Of a stretch of DNA of 64,000 nucleotides, positions 1 through 9,232 are shown in pieces. The stretch comes from an uncultured Sedimentitalea sp. Lineage in GTDB: Bacteria; Pseudomonadota; Alphaproteobacteria; Rhodobacterales; Rhodobacteraceae. The notes beneath the pieces are model-generated. The model saw nothing but the letters and a program-made list of their open reading frames with translations. It made no database searches and was not told the DNA's origin. Numbering within the stretch: position 1 is the stretch's first letter; each line of letters starts with the position of its first letter. Both the position numbers and the translations under genes were made by a program. The DNA is taken from contig CANNGH010000006.1 in the NCBI GenBank assembly GCA_947504115.1, positions 62,001 through 126,000 of the forward strand, given 5' to 3'.

Positions 1-1113
1 ATCCGCGACAGCGCGCATGCCTATGCGCAGGGCAAGTTGCAGCCGCGTGTCATCGACGCCTTCGAGAACGAGCGCACCGACCCCGACATCTTTCGCGAGA
101 TGGGCGAAATGGGCCTGCTCGGCGTCACCATACCCGAAGAATATGGCGGGCTTGGCGCGGGCTATGTCAGCTATGGCCTGGTCGCACGCGAGGTCGAGCG
201 GGTCGATAGCGGATATCGCTCGATGATGTCGGTGCAAAGCTCGCTGGTGATGTATCCGATCTATGCCTATGGCAGCGAAGAGCAGCGCCGGAAATACCTG
301 CCCAAACTGGCCAGCGGCGAATGGATCGGCTGTTTCGGACTGACCGAGGCGGATGCCGGATCGGATCCCGGCGGCATGAAGACCGTCGCGAAAAAGACCG
401 ACAACGGCTATGTGCTGAACGGGTCCAAGATGTGGATCTCGAACGCGCCGATTGCCGATGTCTTCGTCGTCTGGGCCAAATCGGACGCCCATGACGGCAA
501 GATCCGCGGCTTTGTTCTGGACAAGGGCACCAGGGGACTGTCGGCCCCGAAGATCGCCAACAAGCTGTCCCTGCGCGCCAGCATCACCGGCGAAATCGTG
601 ATGAAGGATGTCGAGGTCGGCGAGGACGCGCTCTTGCCCGATGTGCAGGGGCTGAAAGGGCCGTTCGGCTGTCTGAACCGCGCGCGCTATGGCATCAGCT
701 GGGGCGTATTGGGCGCGGCCGAGTTCTGCTGGCATGCGGCGCGGCAATACGGTCTGGATCGCAGGCAGTTCGACAAGCCGCTGGCCCAGACCCAGTTGTT
801 CCAGAAGAAACTGGCCGACATGCAGACCGAAATCGCGCTGGGCCTGCAGGGCTCGTTGCGGATCGGGCGGCTGATGGACGAGGCCCGCGCCGCCCCCGAA
901 ATGATCAGCCTGATGAAGCGCAACAATTGCGGCAAGGCGCTGGATATCGCACGAATGTCGCGGGACATGCATGGCGGCAACGGTATTTCCGGCGAATTCC
1001 AGGTGATCCGTCACATGGTCAACCTGGAAACCGTCAATACCTACGAGGGCACCCATGACGTGCACGCGCTGATTCTGGGCCGCGCACAGACCGGGTTGCA
1101 GGCGTTTTTCTGA
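1..1113 (+). CDS. gcdH: Glutaryl-CoA dehydrogenase, 5'-truncated by window edge
   Basis: FAD-dependent acyl-CoA dehydrogenase that oxidatively decarboxylates glutaryl-CoA to crotonyl-CoA in lysine/tryptophan breakdown. The frame is open from base 1, giving 370 visible residues; the family is about 400 aa, so roughly 30 N-terminal residues lie outside the window. Seen: the LTEADAGSD substrate/flavin loop, KMWISNAP, and near the C-terminus YEGTHDVH, whose Glu (about visible residue 349) is the family's catalytic base. The [15 protein letters not shown] ending favours GcdH over other acyl-CoA dehydrogenases. A strong terminator follows 70 bp downstream, so it ends its transcription unit. Confidence 0.9.
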   Translation: MRDSAHAYAQGKLQPRVIDAFENERTDPDIFREMGEMGLLGVTIPEEYGGLGAGYVSYGLVAREVERVDSGYRSMMSVQSSLVMYPIYAYGSEEQRRKYLPKLASGEWIGCFGLTEADAGSDPGGMKTVAKKTDNGYVLNGSKMWISNAPIADVFVVWAKSDAHDGKIRGFVLDKGTRGLSAPKIANKLSLRASITGEIVMKDVEVGEDALLPDVQGLKGPFGCLNRARYGISWGVLGAAEFCWHAARQYGLDRRQFDKPLAQTQLFQKKLADMQTEIALGLQGSLRIGRLMDEARAAPEMISLMKRNNCGKALDIARMSRDMHGGNGISGEFQVIRHMVNLETVNTYEGTHDVHALILGRAQTGLQAFF

Positions 1114-1182
1114 ACCGCGTCGGGCACCGACGGATCGGATGATCCGCATCCATGCGCAAACGCGGCGAATGGCAGATAAGAC

Positions 1183-1207
1183 AAAAGAGCGCCTCGGCGC
1201 TCTTTTT
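1183..1207 (+). terminator. Rho-independent terminator after gcdH
   Basis: Perfect inverted repeat with 11-nt arms (1183-1193 and 1196-1206) and a 2-nt apex, followed by a T run on the plus strand and preceded by an A run. It can therefore act in both directions. It stands between gcdH and the minus-strand tRNA-Met. Confidence 0.8.
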
Positions 1208-1298
1208 CATTGTCTGTCTGTGATGAAACCTGTCTGACGCGGCGAAACGTCCGGATCGGCACCGGGCTGACGCAGGCCATTGCTTTTCATGGGTCTTT

Positions 1299-1375
1299 TG
1301 GTAGCGGAGGAGGGACTTGAACCCCCGACACGCGGATTATGATTCCGCTGCTCTAACCACCTGAGCTACTCCGCC
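1299..1375 (-). tRNA. tRNA-Met (CAU), probably elongator
   Basis: The reverse complement folds into a 77-nt cloverleaf. Acceptor GGCGGAG pairs with CTCCGCT (a G-U at the first pair), the anticodon stem is GCGGA/TCCGC, the loop is ATCATAA with anticodon CAT, the T-arm is GGGGG-TTCAAGT-CCCTC-like, and CCA is encoded at 1301-1299. The body resembles the elongator tRNA-Met. A lysidine-modified tRNA-Ile2 has the same anticodon and cannot be excluded from sequence alone. Confidence 0.92.
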
Positions 1376-1460
1376 AAAAGCGTCACCGCAATTAGGCCAG
1401 CCTGCGCAGGCCGTCAAGGGTGCAAATGCCCGCCAATCCGGGATTAAGCGATCCGCCGGC

Positions 1461-2492
1461 TCAGCCGCCGCGCACAGTGTCGATCATCAGTTGCACGTTG
1501 GCCGGATCGGCGTCCGGCGTGATGCCGTGGCCCAGGTTGAAGATATGCGGGCCGCCGGAAAAGGCGCGCACGATGTTGCGGGTCTCCTCGACCAATGCCG
1601 CGCCGCCCGTCACCATGTGCGACGATGCCAGATTGCCCTGAACGCAGCCGTCGATCTGCACATGCTTCGCGGCCCAGTCGGGCGAGATCGAGTTGTCCAG
1701 TCCCACGCAATCCACGCCCGTGGCCTTGGCGAAACCGATATATTTCTCGCCCGCTTCGCGCGGAAAGCCGATGACCGGGATACCGGGATGCTGCTTTTTC
1801 AAGGCCTGGGTAATGCGACGGCACGGTGTCACGGCATAAGCCTCGAAATCCGCGCCCGACAGCGATCCGGCCCAGCTGTCGAACAGTTTGACCACCTCCG
1901 CCCCGGCCTCGATCTGGGCCGAGAGATACAGGATCGTCGCCTCGGTGATCCGCTCCAGCAGCGCCTCGAACAGCGGGCGGTTCTCGTCCTTCAGCGCATG
2001 GGCCGGCCCCTGATCCGGTGTGCCGCGCCCGGCGATCATGTAGGTCGCCACCGTCCAGGGGGCGCCGGCGAAACCGATCAGCGTGGTTTCGCGCGGCAGT
2101 GCCTCGGTCAGGTTGCGCACGGTCTGATAGACCGGGTGCAGCGTCTCATGAATCACGTCGGCCGGTTTCAGCGCGTCGAAATCCGCCTGCGTCGTGATCG
2201 TGGACAGGCGCGGCCCCTCGCCGGTGACGAACCACAGATCGGCCCCCAGCGCCTGCGGGATCAACAGGATGTCGGCGAACAGGATCGACGCGTCAAAGCC
2301 GAAACGCCGGATCGGTTGCAGCGTCACCTCGGTCGCCAGATCGCTGTTATAGCACAGCGACAGGAAATCTCCCGCCTCGGCCCGCGTCGCGCGGTATTCG
2401 GGCAGATAGCGCCCGGCCTGCCGCATCATCCAGATCGGCGGCGTTTCCAGTGTCTCGCCCGCCAATGCCCGCAGTATCGTCTTGTCAGCCAT
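1461..2492 (-). CDS. hemE: Uroporphyrinogen decarboxylase
   Basis: Decarboxylates the four acetate side chains of uroporphyrinogen III to coproporphyrinogen III in the cytoplasm. The 343-aa product is family length. Signature 1 ([17 protein letters not shown]) is at residues 18-34 and signature 2 ([13 protein letters not shown]) is near 140; the Arg and Asp of the pocket are present. Start chosen at the ATG at 2492, which has a G-rich Shine-Dalgarno 6-10 nt upstream; an in-frame ATG four codons upstream (2504) lacks one. The reading frame stays open far upstream, but that part is antisense to hemC/hemF. Divergent from hemC across a gap of about 100 bp that must hold both promoters. Confidence 0.95.
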   Translation of the reverse strand: MADKTILRALAGETLETPPIWMMRQAGRYLPEYRATRAEAGDFLSLCYNSDLATEVTLQPIRRFGFDASILFADILLIPQALGADLWFVTGEGPRLSTITTQADFDALKPADVIHETLHPVYQTVRNLTEALPRETTLIGFAGAPWTVATYMIAGRGTPDQGPAHALKDENRPLFEALLERITEATILYLSAQIEAGAEVVKLFDSWAGSLSGADFEAYAVTPCRRITQALKKQHPGIPVIGFPREAGEKYIGFAKATGVDCVGLDNSISPDWAAKHVQIDGCVQGNLASSHMVTGGAALVEETRNIVRAFSGGPHIFNLGHGITPDADPANVQLMIDTVRGG

Positions 2493-2594
2493 GCCTGCCC
2501 CCATCAAGTTGCCGTGCCACGGGTCCGCGCTCAGCGGCAATTTGTCAAGGGCGGGCGGTTGCAGGGGCATTGTGACGCGGCTAAAGACAGGGAC

Positions 2595-3542
2595 ATGACA
2601 CAGCCCCTCCCCTCCTCCGCGCAGCCCTTGAAGATCGGCACACGCGGCTCGCCGCTTGCCGTCGCGCAGGCCCATGAAACCCGCGACCGTCTGGCGGCGG
2701 CGTTCGATCTGCCCGAAGATGCGTTCGAAATCGTGGTGATCAAGACCACGGGCGACCGCATCATCGACCGCCCGCTGAAAGAGATCGGCGGCAAGGGCCT
2801 GTTCACCCGCGAGATCGAGGAGGCGCTGCTGAGCGGCGGGATCGACATCGCCGTGCACTCGATGAAGGACATGCCGGTGCTGCAACCGGCCGGGTTGCTG
2901 CTGGACACCTATCTGCCGCGCGAGGATCCGCGCGACAGCTTCATCTCGCCCACCAAATCGCGGCTGACCGAACTGGACGAGGGCGCGGTCGTGGGCACGT
3001 CGAGCCTGCGGCGCCGGGCGCAATTGCTGAACCGCCGGCCCGACCTGCAAGTGGTCGAATTTCGCGGCAACGTGCAGACGCGGCTGAAGAAACTGGCCGA
3101 CGGCGTGGCCGAGTGCACGTTCCTGGCCACCGCCGGATTGAACCGGCTTGGCCGCAGCGATGTGCCCGCGACGCCCATCGACGTCGAGGACATGCTGCCC
3201 GCCGTGGCTCAGGGCGCTATCGGGATCGAACGGCGCGAAAGCGACGAGCGCATGGCGCACATGCTGGCGGCGATCCATGACCGGCAAACCGGCGAACGCC
3301 TGGCGGCGGAACGCGCGTTCCTGGCGGCGCTGGACGGTTCCTGCGAGACTCCCATCGCGGGGCTGGCGGAGCTTGACGGCGAACGGCTGCGGCTGCGCGG
3401 TCAGGTGCTGCGTCCCGACGGCTCCGAAGCGATCAGCGACGAGCGCACCTGCGCCATCGCCGACGGCGCCGAGATGGGCGAGGCGATGGGGAAGGACATG
3501 CTGGCTGAGGCCGGACCCGGCTTTTTCGACTGGCGCGGATAG
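2595..3542 (+). CDS. hemC: Porphobilinogen deaminase (hydroxymethylbilane synthase)
   Basis: Polymerises four porphobilinogens to hydroxymethylbilane on a covalently bound dipyrromethane cofactor. Product is 315 aa. Seen: [14 protein letters not shown] at the N-terminus, the VHSMKDMP loop with the catalytic Asp region, [21 protein letters not shown], and Cys250 in [11 protein letters not shown], the dipyrromethane attachment residue. hemF starts 3 bp after its stop, so the two are almost certainly cotranscribed; hemE is divergent. Together they cover non-adjacent steps of the same pathway. Confidence 0.96.
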   Translation: MTQPLPSSAQPLKIGTRGSPLAVAQAHETRDRLAAAFDLPEDAFEIVVIKTTGDRIIDRPLKEIGGKGLFTREIEEALLSGGIDIAVHSMKDMPVLQPAGLLLDTYLPREDPRDSFISPTKSRLTELDEGAVVGTSSLRRRAQLLNRRPDLQVVEFRGNVQTRLKKLADGVAECTFLATAGLNRLGRSDVPATPIDVEDMLPAVAQGAIGIERRESDERMAHMLAAIHDRQTGERLAAERAFLAALDGSCETPIAGLAELDGERLRLRGQVLRPDGSEAISDERTCAIADGAEMGEAMGKDMLAEAGPGFFDWRG

Positions 3543-3545
3543 ATC

Positions 3546-4439
3546 ATGGACAACGCCATGGAGACCGAAAAACAACGCGCCGCCGACTGGTTCATGGCGC
3601 TTCGCGACACTATCGTCGCCGCCTTCGAGGGGCTGGAGAAGAGCCACGACACAGGCCCGCTGTCCGACGCCGAACCGGGACGGTTCGAGGTCACGCCGAC
3701 ACGCCGCGCCTCGCCCGACGGATCGGATGCGGGCGGCGGACTGATGAGCGTGATGCGCGGCGGGCGCGTATTCGAAAAGGTCGGCGTCAATGTATCCACC
3801 GTGTTCGGCAGCCTGGGCGAACGCGCGCAAGAGGCGATGGCCGCGCGCAAGGGGCTGCCCGGCATGCGCGAGGATCCCCGGTTCTGGGCCAGCGGCATTT
3901 CCCTGGTTGCGCATATGCAGAACCCGCATGTGCCCGCGGTCCACATGAACACCCGCATGTTCTGGACCCCGCATGGCTGGTGGTTCGGCGGCGGCTCGGA
4001 TCTCAACCCCGCGATCGAATATGACGAGGATACCGACCATTTCCACCTTCAGCAAAAGGCGCATCTGGATCCGCACGGCCTGATCCACTACCCCAAGCTG
4101 AAGGCGTGGGCCGACGATTATTTCTATATCCCGCACCGCCATCGCGCGCGCGGGGTCGGCGGCATCTTCATGGACGATCACTGCACCGGCGACTGGGAGG
4201 AGGATTTCTCCCTCACGCAGGATATCGGCCGCGCCTTCCTGCCGGCCTTCGTGCCGTTGGTCGAAAAGCGGCGCGTGCAGGAGTGGAGCGCGGCCGACAA
4301 GGACGCGCAACTGGTGCATCGCGGGCTCTATGCGGAATACAATCTGGTCTATGACCGGGGTACCAAATTCGGGCTGGAAACCGGCCACGACGCCAACGCC
4401 GTACTGATGAGCCTGCCGCCCATGGCGAAATGGGTCTGA
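3546..4439 (+). CDS. hemF: Oxygen-dependent coproporphyrinogen III oxidase
   Basis: Converts coproporphyrinogen III to protoporphyrinogen IX using O2, the aerobic alternative to HemN. The 297-aa protein carries the family blocks: GGG followed by [10 protein letters not shown], then [18 protein letters not shown] and [12 protein letters not shown]. The ending [22 protein letters not shown] is diagnostic of HemF. It starts 3 bp after hemC. An aerobic enzyme here fits an oxygen-respiring host, though it does not exclude a hemN elsewhere. Confidence 0.96.
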   Translation: MDNAMETEKQRAADWFMALRDTIVAAFEGLEKSHDTGPLSDAEPGRFEVTPTRRASPDGSDAGGGLMSVMRGGRVFEKVGVNVSTVFGSLGERAQEAMAARKGLPGMREDPRFWASGISLVAHMQNPHVPAVHMNTRMFWTPHGWWFGGGSDLNPAIEYDEDTDHFHLQQKAHLDPHGLIHYPKLKAWADDYFYIPHRHRARGVGGIFMDDHCTGDWEEDFSLTQDIGRAFLPAFVPLVEKRRVQEWSAADKDAQLVHRGLYAEYNLVYDRGTKFGLETGHDANAVLMSLPPMAKWV

Positions 4440-4528
4440 AACCCGTCTTGATTTTCGCGGTGCACGCGCTTTCATATCACACGACATCCCTATGAGCCGC
4501 CCCGCGCGGCCCGCCGGAGCACAGATTG

Positions 4529-5479
4529 ATGATGGACCCCTATGCGGCGCTGGGCTTGACCAAGTCGGCCAGCGATGACGAGATAAAGAAGGCGTATCGC
4601 AAGATCGCGCGCACCAGTCACCCGGACCTGCATCCCGACGACGCGGATGCCGAGGCCCGGTTCAAGGCCGCCTCGGCGGCCTATGATCTACTGCGCGATC
4701 CTGAAACCCGCGCCCGCTTTGATCGCGGCGAGATTGATGCGACCGGGGCCGAAACCCAGGCGCACCGCCAGCGCCAGTATTACCGCGACTATGCCGACAC
4801 GGCAGACAACCCCTATGGCGGCGGATTTTCGGGCGGATGGCAACGGCAGGCGGGGTCGGATTTCGAGGACGTCGATCCGGCCGACATCTTCGCGCAGTTC
4901 TTTGGCCGGCGCGGCGCGGGCGGCGGCGAAGGATTCGCTGCGCGCGGCGCCGATGCACGCTATGCGCTGGAAGTGCCGTTTCTCGATGCGGTCAACGGAA
5001 CGAAGACGCGGATCACCCTGCCCGACGGCAACGCGCTCGAGGTCAAGATCCCGCAAGGTACGGCCGACGGGCAGACCATCCGGCTGCGCGGCAAGGGCCA
5101 GCCGGGGTTCAATGGCGGCCCTTCGGGCGATGCGCTGGTAACCCTGTCCGTGCGCCCGCATCCGATTTTCCGGCGCGAGGGCAACGACATCATCGTCACC
5201 CTGCCGATCACGATCGACGAGGCGATCCTGGGCGGCAAGGTCGCGACGCCGACCATCGACGGTTCGGTCATGCTGACCATCCCCAAAGGGGCCAGCAGCG
5301 GGCAGGTCTTGCGGCTGCGCGGTCGCGGCGTGAAATCGGCGGGCAAAGGCGCGCAGGGCGACCAGCGGGTCGAACTGTCCATCGTCGCACCGCCCAAGGT
5401 GGATGAGGAACTGGCCGAATTCATGGAGAAATGGCGGCGCAACCACTCCTACGATCCGCGAAAGGGGATGAAGGCATGA
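4529..5479 (+). CDS. cbpA: CbpA-like J-domain protein (DnaJ without zinc finger)
   Basis: Hsp40 co-chaperone that stimulates DnaK ATPase. The J-domain is at residues 1-70 with HPD at 31-33. A Gly/Phe-rich linker follows (about 75-140), then two beta-sandwich peptide-binding domains ending in a dimerisation tail. The Cys-rich zinc domain of DnaJ is absent, which matches CbpA. Start is ambiguous among TTG 4526, ATG 4529 and ATG 4532; GGAG at 4516-4519 favours 4529. The stop overlaps the next start as ATGA, and the next gene looks like the CbpA modulator, supporting this name over generic DnaJ. Confidence 0.85.
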   Translation: MMDPYAALGLTKSASDDEIKKAYRKIARTSHPDLHPDDADAEARFKAASAAYDLLRDPETRARFDRGEIDATGAETQAHRQRQYYRDYADTADNPYGGGFSGGWQRQAGSDFEDVDPADIFAQFFGRRGAGGGEGFAARGADARYALEVPFLDAVNGTKTRITLPDGNALEVKIPQGTADGQTIRLRGKGQPGFNGGPSGDALVTLSVRPHPIFRREGNDIIVTLPITIDEAILGGKVATPTIDGSVMLTIPKGASSGQVLRLRGRGVKSAGKGAQGDQRVELSIVAPPKVDEELAEFMEKWRRNHSYDPRKGMKA

Positions 5480-5814
5480 GCGTTCTCTATTCGGAAACCC
5501 AGATCATCCGCACACTGGACCGGCTGACGCGGTCGCAATTGACGACATTCATCAAGGCCGAAATCGTAACCCCCGTCCAGACAGAGAGCGGCCCCGCCTT
5601 CCGCGAGATCGACCGGGCCCGGCTGGAACTGCTGTGCGACCTGACCGAAGAGTTCGATCTGAACGAGGACGCGCTGGGGATGATCATGTCATTGCTGGAT
5701 CAATTGCACACCGTCCGCAACGATCTGCGCAAGGTCCTGTCGGCGATCGAACAGGAACCGTCCGATATCCGACGCCGCATCGCCCGCACGCTGATCGATA
5801 AATACGAAAACTGA
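5476..5814 (+). CDS. cbpM: CbpM-like chaperone modulator (MerR-type helical protein)
   Basis: 112-aa protein. Its N-terminus ([17 protein letters not shown], then I..EIVTP) resembles a MerR winged-helix start with tyrosine/arginine contacts, and the rest is helical (EEFDLNEDALGMIMSLLDQL). In E. coli, CbpM binds the CbpA J-domain and blocks its activity; 4-bp overlap with the CbpA-like gene implies coupled translation and 1:1 supply. A DNA-binding MerR-like regulator is the alternative, but the protein is short and lacks an effector domain. Confidence 0.7.
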   Translation: MSVLYSETQIIRTLDRLTRSQLTTFIKAEIVTPVQTESGPAFREIDRARLELLCDLTEEFDLNEDALGMIMSLLDQLHTVRNDLRKVLSAIEQEPSDIRRRIARTLIDKYEN

Positions 5815-5819
5815 TGTGG

Positions 5820-5835
5820 CGGGCGCTGACGCCCG
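5820..5835. terminator. Hairpin between convergent cbpM and rmuC
   Basis: CGGGCG-CTGA-CGCCCG, a 6-bp GC stem with a 4-nt loop, lies in the 35-bp gap between two converging genes. There is no T tract, so it is a weak terminator call. Confidence 0.35.
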
Positions 5836-5849
5836 GCAAATGTTGAGCC

Positions 5850-7250
5850 TTATTCCGTGAATTCGGTCGCCGTCAGGTGTCGGGTCTCGCTTTCGATCAC
5901 CGGCGTCGCGGCGATCTCGGATTTGTGCGGAACCACCCCCATCGACTCGAATTTGCGGGCTGACGGCAACACCCGACCCTCCATCGTCCCGACCGCGCTG
6001 TTGTAGCTGGCGACCGCGCGGTTGAGATTGGTGCCGACCTTGCCCAGATGTTCGCCGAACTTGCCCAACCGGTCATATAGCTCCTTGGCCACGCGCTGCA
6101 CCTCGACGGCGTTTTCGGCCATCTTTTCCTGCTGCCAACCATAGGCGATGGCCTTGATCAGCGCCATGAGCGTTGTCGGCGTGGAAATCAGGATCTTGTT
6201 CTCGAACGCGAATTCCAGCAGCGAGGGGTCGGATTCCACCGCTGCCGAGACGAAGGTTTCGCCGGGAATGAACATCACCACGAAATCCGGCGTCGTTTGA
6301 ATCGCGTCCTGATAGGATTTTGACGACAACAGCCGGACATGGCTGCGCACCTGAGCCGCGTGGCGGGCCAGTTGCTGCTGCTGGGCCTCGGGCGTTTCGC
6401 TTTCCAGCGCGTTCAGATAGGCATCCAGCGGAGTCTTGGCATCGATCACGATGCTCTTGCCGCCTGGGATCTGCACGATCGCGTCCGGCCGTTGCGCTCC
6501 GGCATCGGTGTCGATCTGCTTTTCCAGCGTGTAATCGACGTTTTCCGTCATGCCGGCCATCTCGAAGACCTGCCGCAACTGCATCTCGCCCCAGCGTCCT
6601 CGGGTCTTGGGCGCGCGCAGCGCCTGAACCAGCTTGCGGGTCTCGTTGCCCAGCGTCATTTGCCCCTGCGCCAGTTCCTGCACCTGCTGGCGGATCGCGC
6701 CATAGGCCTCGTTACGGGCGGTTTCGATTTCCTTGATCCGCTGATCGAACTGGCCCAGCTTTTCATCCAGAGGCTTGACCAGATTGGAAATCGCCAATTG
6801 CCGTTTCTCGATATCCTCGCTGGCGGATCGGCTGTGTTTCTGGAACCGTTCACTGACCAATCCGAGAAACTGCTCGGCGTTTTTCTGCAAGACACCGCTG
6901 GCCAGGGATTCAAACCGGTCTTCAAGTTCCTTTTTCATGCCGCGCAATTCTTGCAGCCGCGCTTCATGCTCTCGCTTCAATGACTCCAGCGCCGTTTGCG
7001 CGCCGATTCGTGCCTCTTTCTCGGTATCGTGTTGCCGGCCGATCTGGGCCAACCGCTCTTCCAGCCCCGGCAGACGCTCCGCCTCGGCCGTGCGCAGGGC
7101 CAGTTCCTGCCGCAGTTCCGCCGCGTGCGTCTCTGCCGCTTTCAACGCCGTCTGCGCGCGCGACAACTTGCCCATCCATACAAGCCAAAGCACCGCCAGC
7201 ACGGCGGCGAGCAAGGTGAATATCAACCAGAGTTCGGGTTCAAATGCCAT
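5850..7250 (-). CDS. rmuC: RmuC family DNA recombination protein
   Basis: 466 aa. Residues about 8-25 are a hydrophobic membrane anchor (LWLIFTLLAAVLAVLWLVW), about 28-200 are heptad-rich coiled coil, and the C-terminal half is the RmuC domain. That domain contains GRWGEMQLRQVFEMAGM and IVIDAKTPLDAYLNAL, the latter resembling the acidic/lysine core of a nuclease fold. RmuC limits inversion between short inverted repeats in E. coli; the biochemical activity is not settled. It lies 32 bp downstream of mutL on the same strand, so probably one repair-related transcription unit. Confidence 0.88.
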   Translation of the reverse strand: MAFEPELWLIFTLLAAVLAVLWLVWMGKLSRAQTALKAAETHAAELRQELALRTAEAERLPGLEERLAQIGRQHDTEKEARIGAQTALESLKREHEARLQELRGMKKELEDRFESLASGVLQKNAEQFLGLVSERFQKHSRSASEDIEKRQLAISNLVKPLDEKLGQFDQRIKEIETARNEAYGAIRQQVQELAQGQMTLGNETRKLVQALRAPKTRGRWGEMQLRQVFEMAGMTENVDYTLEKQIDTDAGAQRPDAIVQIPGGKSIVIDAKTPLDAYLNALESETPEAQQQQLARHAAQVRSHVRLLSSKSYQDAIQTTPDFVVMFIPGETFVSAAVESDPSLLEFAFENKILISTPTTLMALIKAIAYGWQQEKMAENAVEVQRVAKELYDRLGKFGEHLGKVGTNLNRAVASYNSAVGTMEGRVLPSARKFESMGVVPHKSEIAATPVIESETRHLTATEFTE

Positions 7251-7282
7251 GATGTTCTCATTACGTTCTCGTGCCGCTTCGG

Positions 7283-9118
7283 TCAAGTGCGCCCGAACAG
7301 CCGTTCGATATCGGATAGTTTCAATTCGACATAAGTGGGCCGGCCATGGTTGCACTGGCCGGAATGGGACGTCGCTTCCATCTCGCGCAGCAGCGCATTC
7401 ATTTCCTCGGCCCGCATCCGTCGCCCCGAACGGACCGATCCGTGGCAGGCGACACGGCTTAGGATCGCCTCGATCCTTGCCTGCACCGTAAGGCTGTCGC
7501 CCTGATCGGCGAGTTCGTCGAGGATATCGCGGATCATCGCGCTTGCGTTCACCTCGCCCAGGATGGCCGGGGTTTCGCGCACCGCGATGGCGCCGCCGCC
7601 GCCGAAGGCTTCGATGCTCAAGCCTAGCCGTGTCAGATCATCCGCAATTCCAAGGAGTTGTGCGCACTCGCTGTCGGACAGCTCGACGATCTCGGGGATC
7701 AGCAGCGCCTGTGCGGCAACGCCATTTTCGGCCATCTGGCGTTTCAGTTTCTCATAGACCAGCCGTTCATGGGCGGCGTGCTGATCGACGATGATCATGC
7801 CGGTTTCGGTCTGGGCGATGATGTAGTTCTCGTGCACCTGACCGCGCGCCGCGCCCAGCGGCAGATGTTCGGGCGGTTCCTCTGGCGCGGGGTCTTCGAC
7901 CACGCGCGCGCTATAGGAGTGTTGCATCTCGGAAAAACCGGGCGATTGCGCCTGAAACGCCGCGACGCGGGCCGGCCGGGATGGGCGATCCATCTGATAG
8001 ACGCGCGCCCCGGTCGGCTCGGGCATCATCTTGCCCAGCGTGGCATGACCGCCAGTGGTTGAGGCCCGGTGCCCTGCCTCGGCCAGCGCGTGGCGCAACG
8101 CGGACACGATCAGACCGCGCGCGAGACCGGGATCGCGAAACCGCACCTCGGATTTGGCAGGATGCACGTTCACGTCCACCAGCACCGGGTCGCAGTCCAG
8201 AAACAGGGCCGCCACCGGATGGCGGTCGCGCGACAGGAAATCGAAATAGGCCGCGCGCAACGCGCCGGTCAGCATCCGGTCCTTGACCGGGCGGCCATTG
8301 ACGAACAGGTATTGCGCCACCGCCGCACCGCGCGAATAGGTCGGCAGCGCGGCATAGCCGAACAGGCGCAACTCGTCGCGCATGGCGTCGATCTTCAGCG
8401 CGTTCTCGGCGAAATCCCGGCCCAGAACGCGAGCCAGCCGGTGGTGCAGCGCATCAAACAGATCGCCGGTTTCTGCATCGGCGCGGAAGGTCACGCGCCC
8501 CTCGCCGCCGCCCGAGACATCGCGCAGGGTGAACCCGACCGACGGTTCCGCCATGGCCAGACGCTTCACCACATCGCTGATCGCCTGGGTTTCGGCGCGA
8601 TCCGTGCGCATGAATTTCAACCGTGCAGGTGTGGCATAAAACAGGTCGGCCAGTTCCACGACGGTGCCGCCGCGCAGGGCGGCGGGTTGCACCGGGTCCA
8701 CCCGGCTGCCCGACACGCGGATGCGCGCGGCGTCATGGCCGGCGGCGCGGCTGGTCAGGCTTAGCCGCCCGACCGCACCCAATGACGCCAGCGCCTCGCC
8801 GCGAAAGCCGAAGGAATGGATGTTCAGCAGGTCCGAGCCGTCGATCTTGGACGTGGCGTGACGGGCCAGCGCCAGCGGCAGATCCTCCGGCGCGATGCCG
8901 CAGCCATCATCGGTCACCCGGATCAGCGTCTTGCCACCATCGGCGATGTCGATCGCGATGCGCGTCGCGCCTGCGTCGATGGCGTTTTCGACCAGTTCCT
9001 TGACCGCCGAGGCCGGACGTTCGACCACTTCGCCGGCCGCGATGCGGTTGATCGCGGCTTCGTCCAATTGCCGGATGATCGGGCGCATATCGCCGATATA
9101 GGTGTCTGACTGGCTCAT
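7283..9118 (-). CDS. mutL: DNA mismatch repair protein MutL
   Basis: 611 aa. The N-terminal GHKL ATPase shows [26 protein letters not shown] and [13 protein letters not shown]. The C-terminal dimerisation domain has the endonuclease motif DQHA-x2-E-x4-E near residue 440, plus [10 protein letters not shown] and a CNHGRP motif near the end. That combination marks a nicking MutL of the kind found where MutH/Dam-directed repair is absent. An alternative start (MRPIIRQ) lies ten codons in. rmuC follows on the same strand. Confidence 0.95.
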   Translation of the reverse strand: MSQSDTYIGDMRPIIRQLDEAAINRIAAGEVVERPASAVKELVENAIDAGATRIAIDIADGGKTLIRVTDDGCGIAPEDLPLALARHATSKIDGSDLLNIHSFGFRGEALASLGAVGRLSLTSRAAGHDAARIRVSGSRVDPVQPAALRGGTVVELADLFYATPARLKFMRTDRAETQAISDVVKRLAMAEPSVGFTLRDVSGGGEGRVTFRADAETGDLFDALHHRLARVLGRDFAENALKIDAMRDELRLFGYAALPTYSRGAAVAQYLFVNGRPVKDRMLTGALRAAYFDFLSRDRHPVAALFLDCDPVLVDVNVHPAKSEVRFRDPGLARGLIVSALRHALAEAGHRASTTGGHATLGKMMPEPTGARVYQMDRPSRPARVAAFQAQSPGFSEMQHSYSARVVEDPAPEEPPEHLPLGAARGQVHENYIIAQTETGMIIVDQHAAHERLVYEKLKRQMAENGVAAQALLIPEIVELSDSECAQLLGIADDLTRLGLSIEAFGGGGAIAVRETPAILGEVNASAMIRDILDELADQGDSLTVQARIEAILSRVACHGSVRSGRRMRAEEMNALLREMEATSHSGQCNHGRPTYVELKLSDIERLFGRT

Positions 9119-9232
9119 ACCGCAATACCTAGCATGGCTACGGGCGATTCTGCCACCGCGATCATGCGGACGCGTTGACAATCGCCCGGCGCGCCGCAAC
9201 ACCTGAACGCCGAGACTTGTTGGGGGTAGATC

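Noticed and set aside
1461-4487. Very long minus-strand frame covering hemE and the antisense of hemC and hemF
   Set aside because: Only the hemE part has family motifs and a ribosome site; the rest is a high-GC antisense shadow of two clear plus-strand genes.
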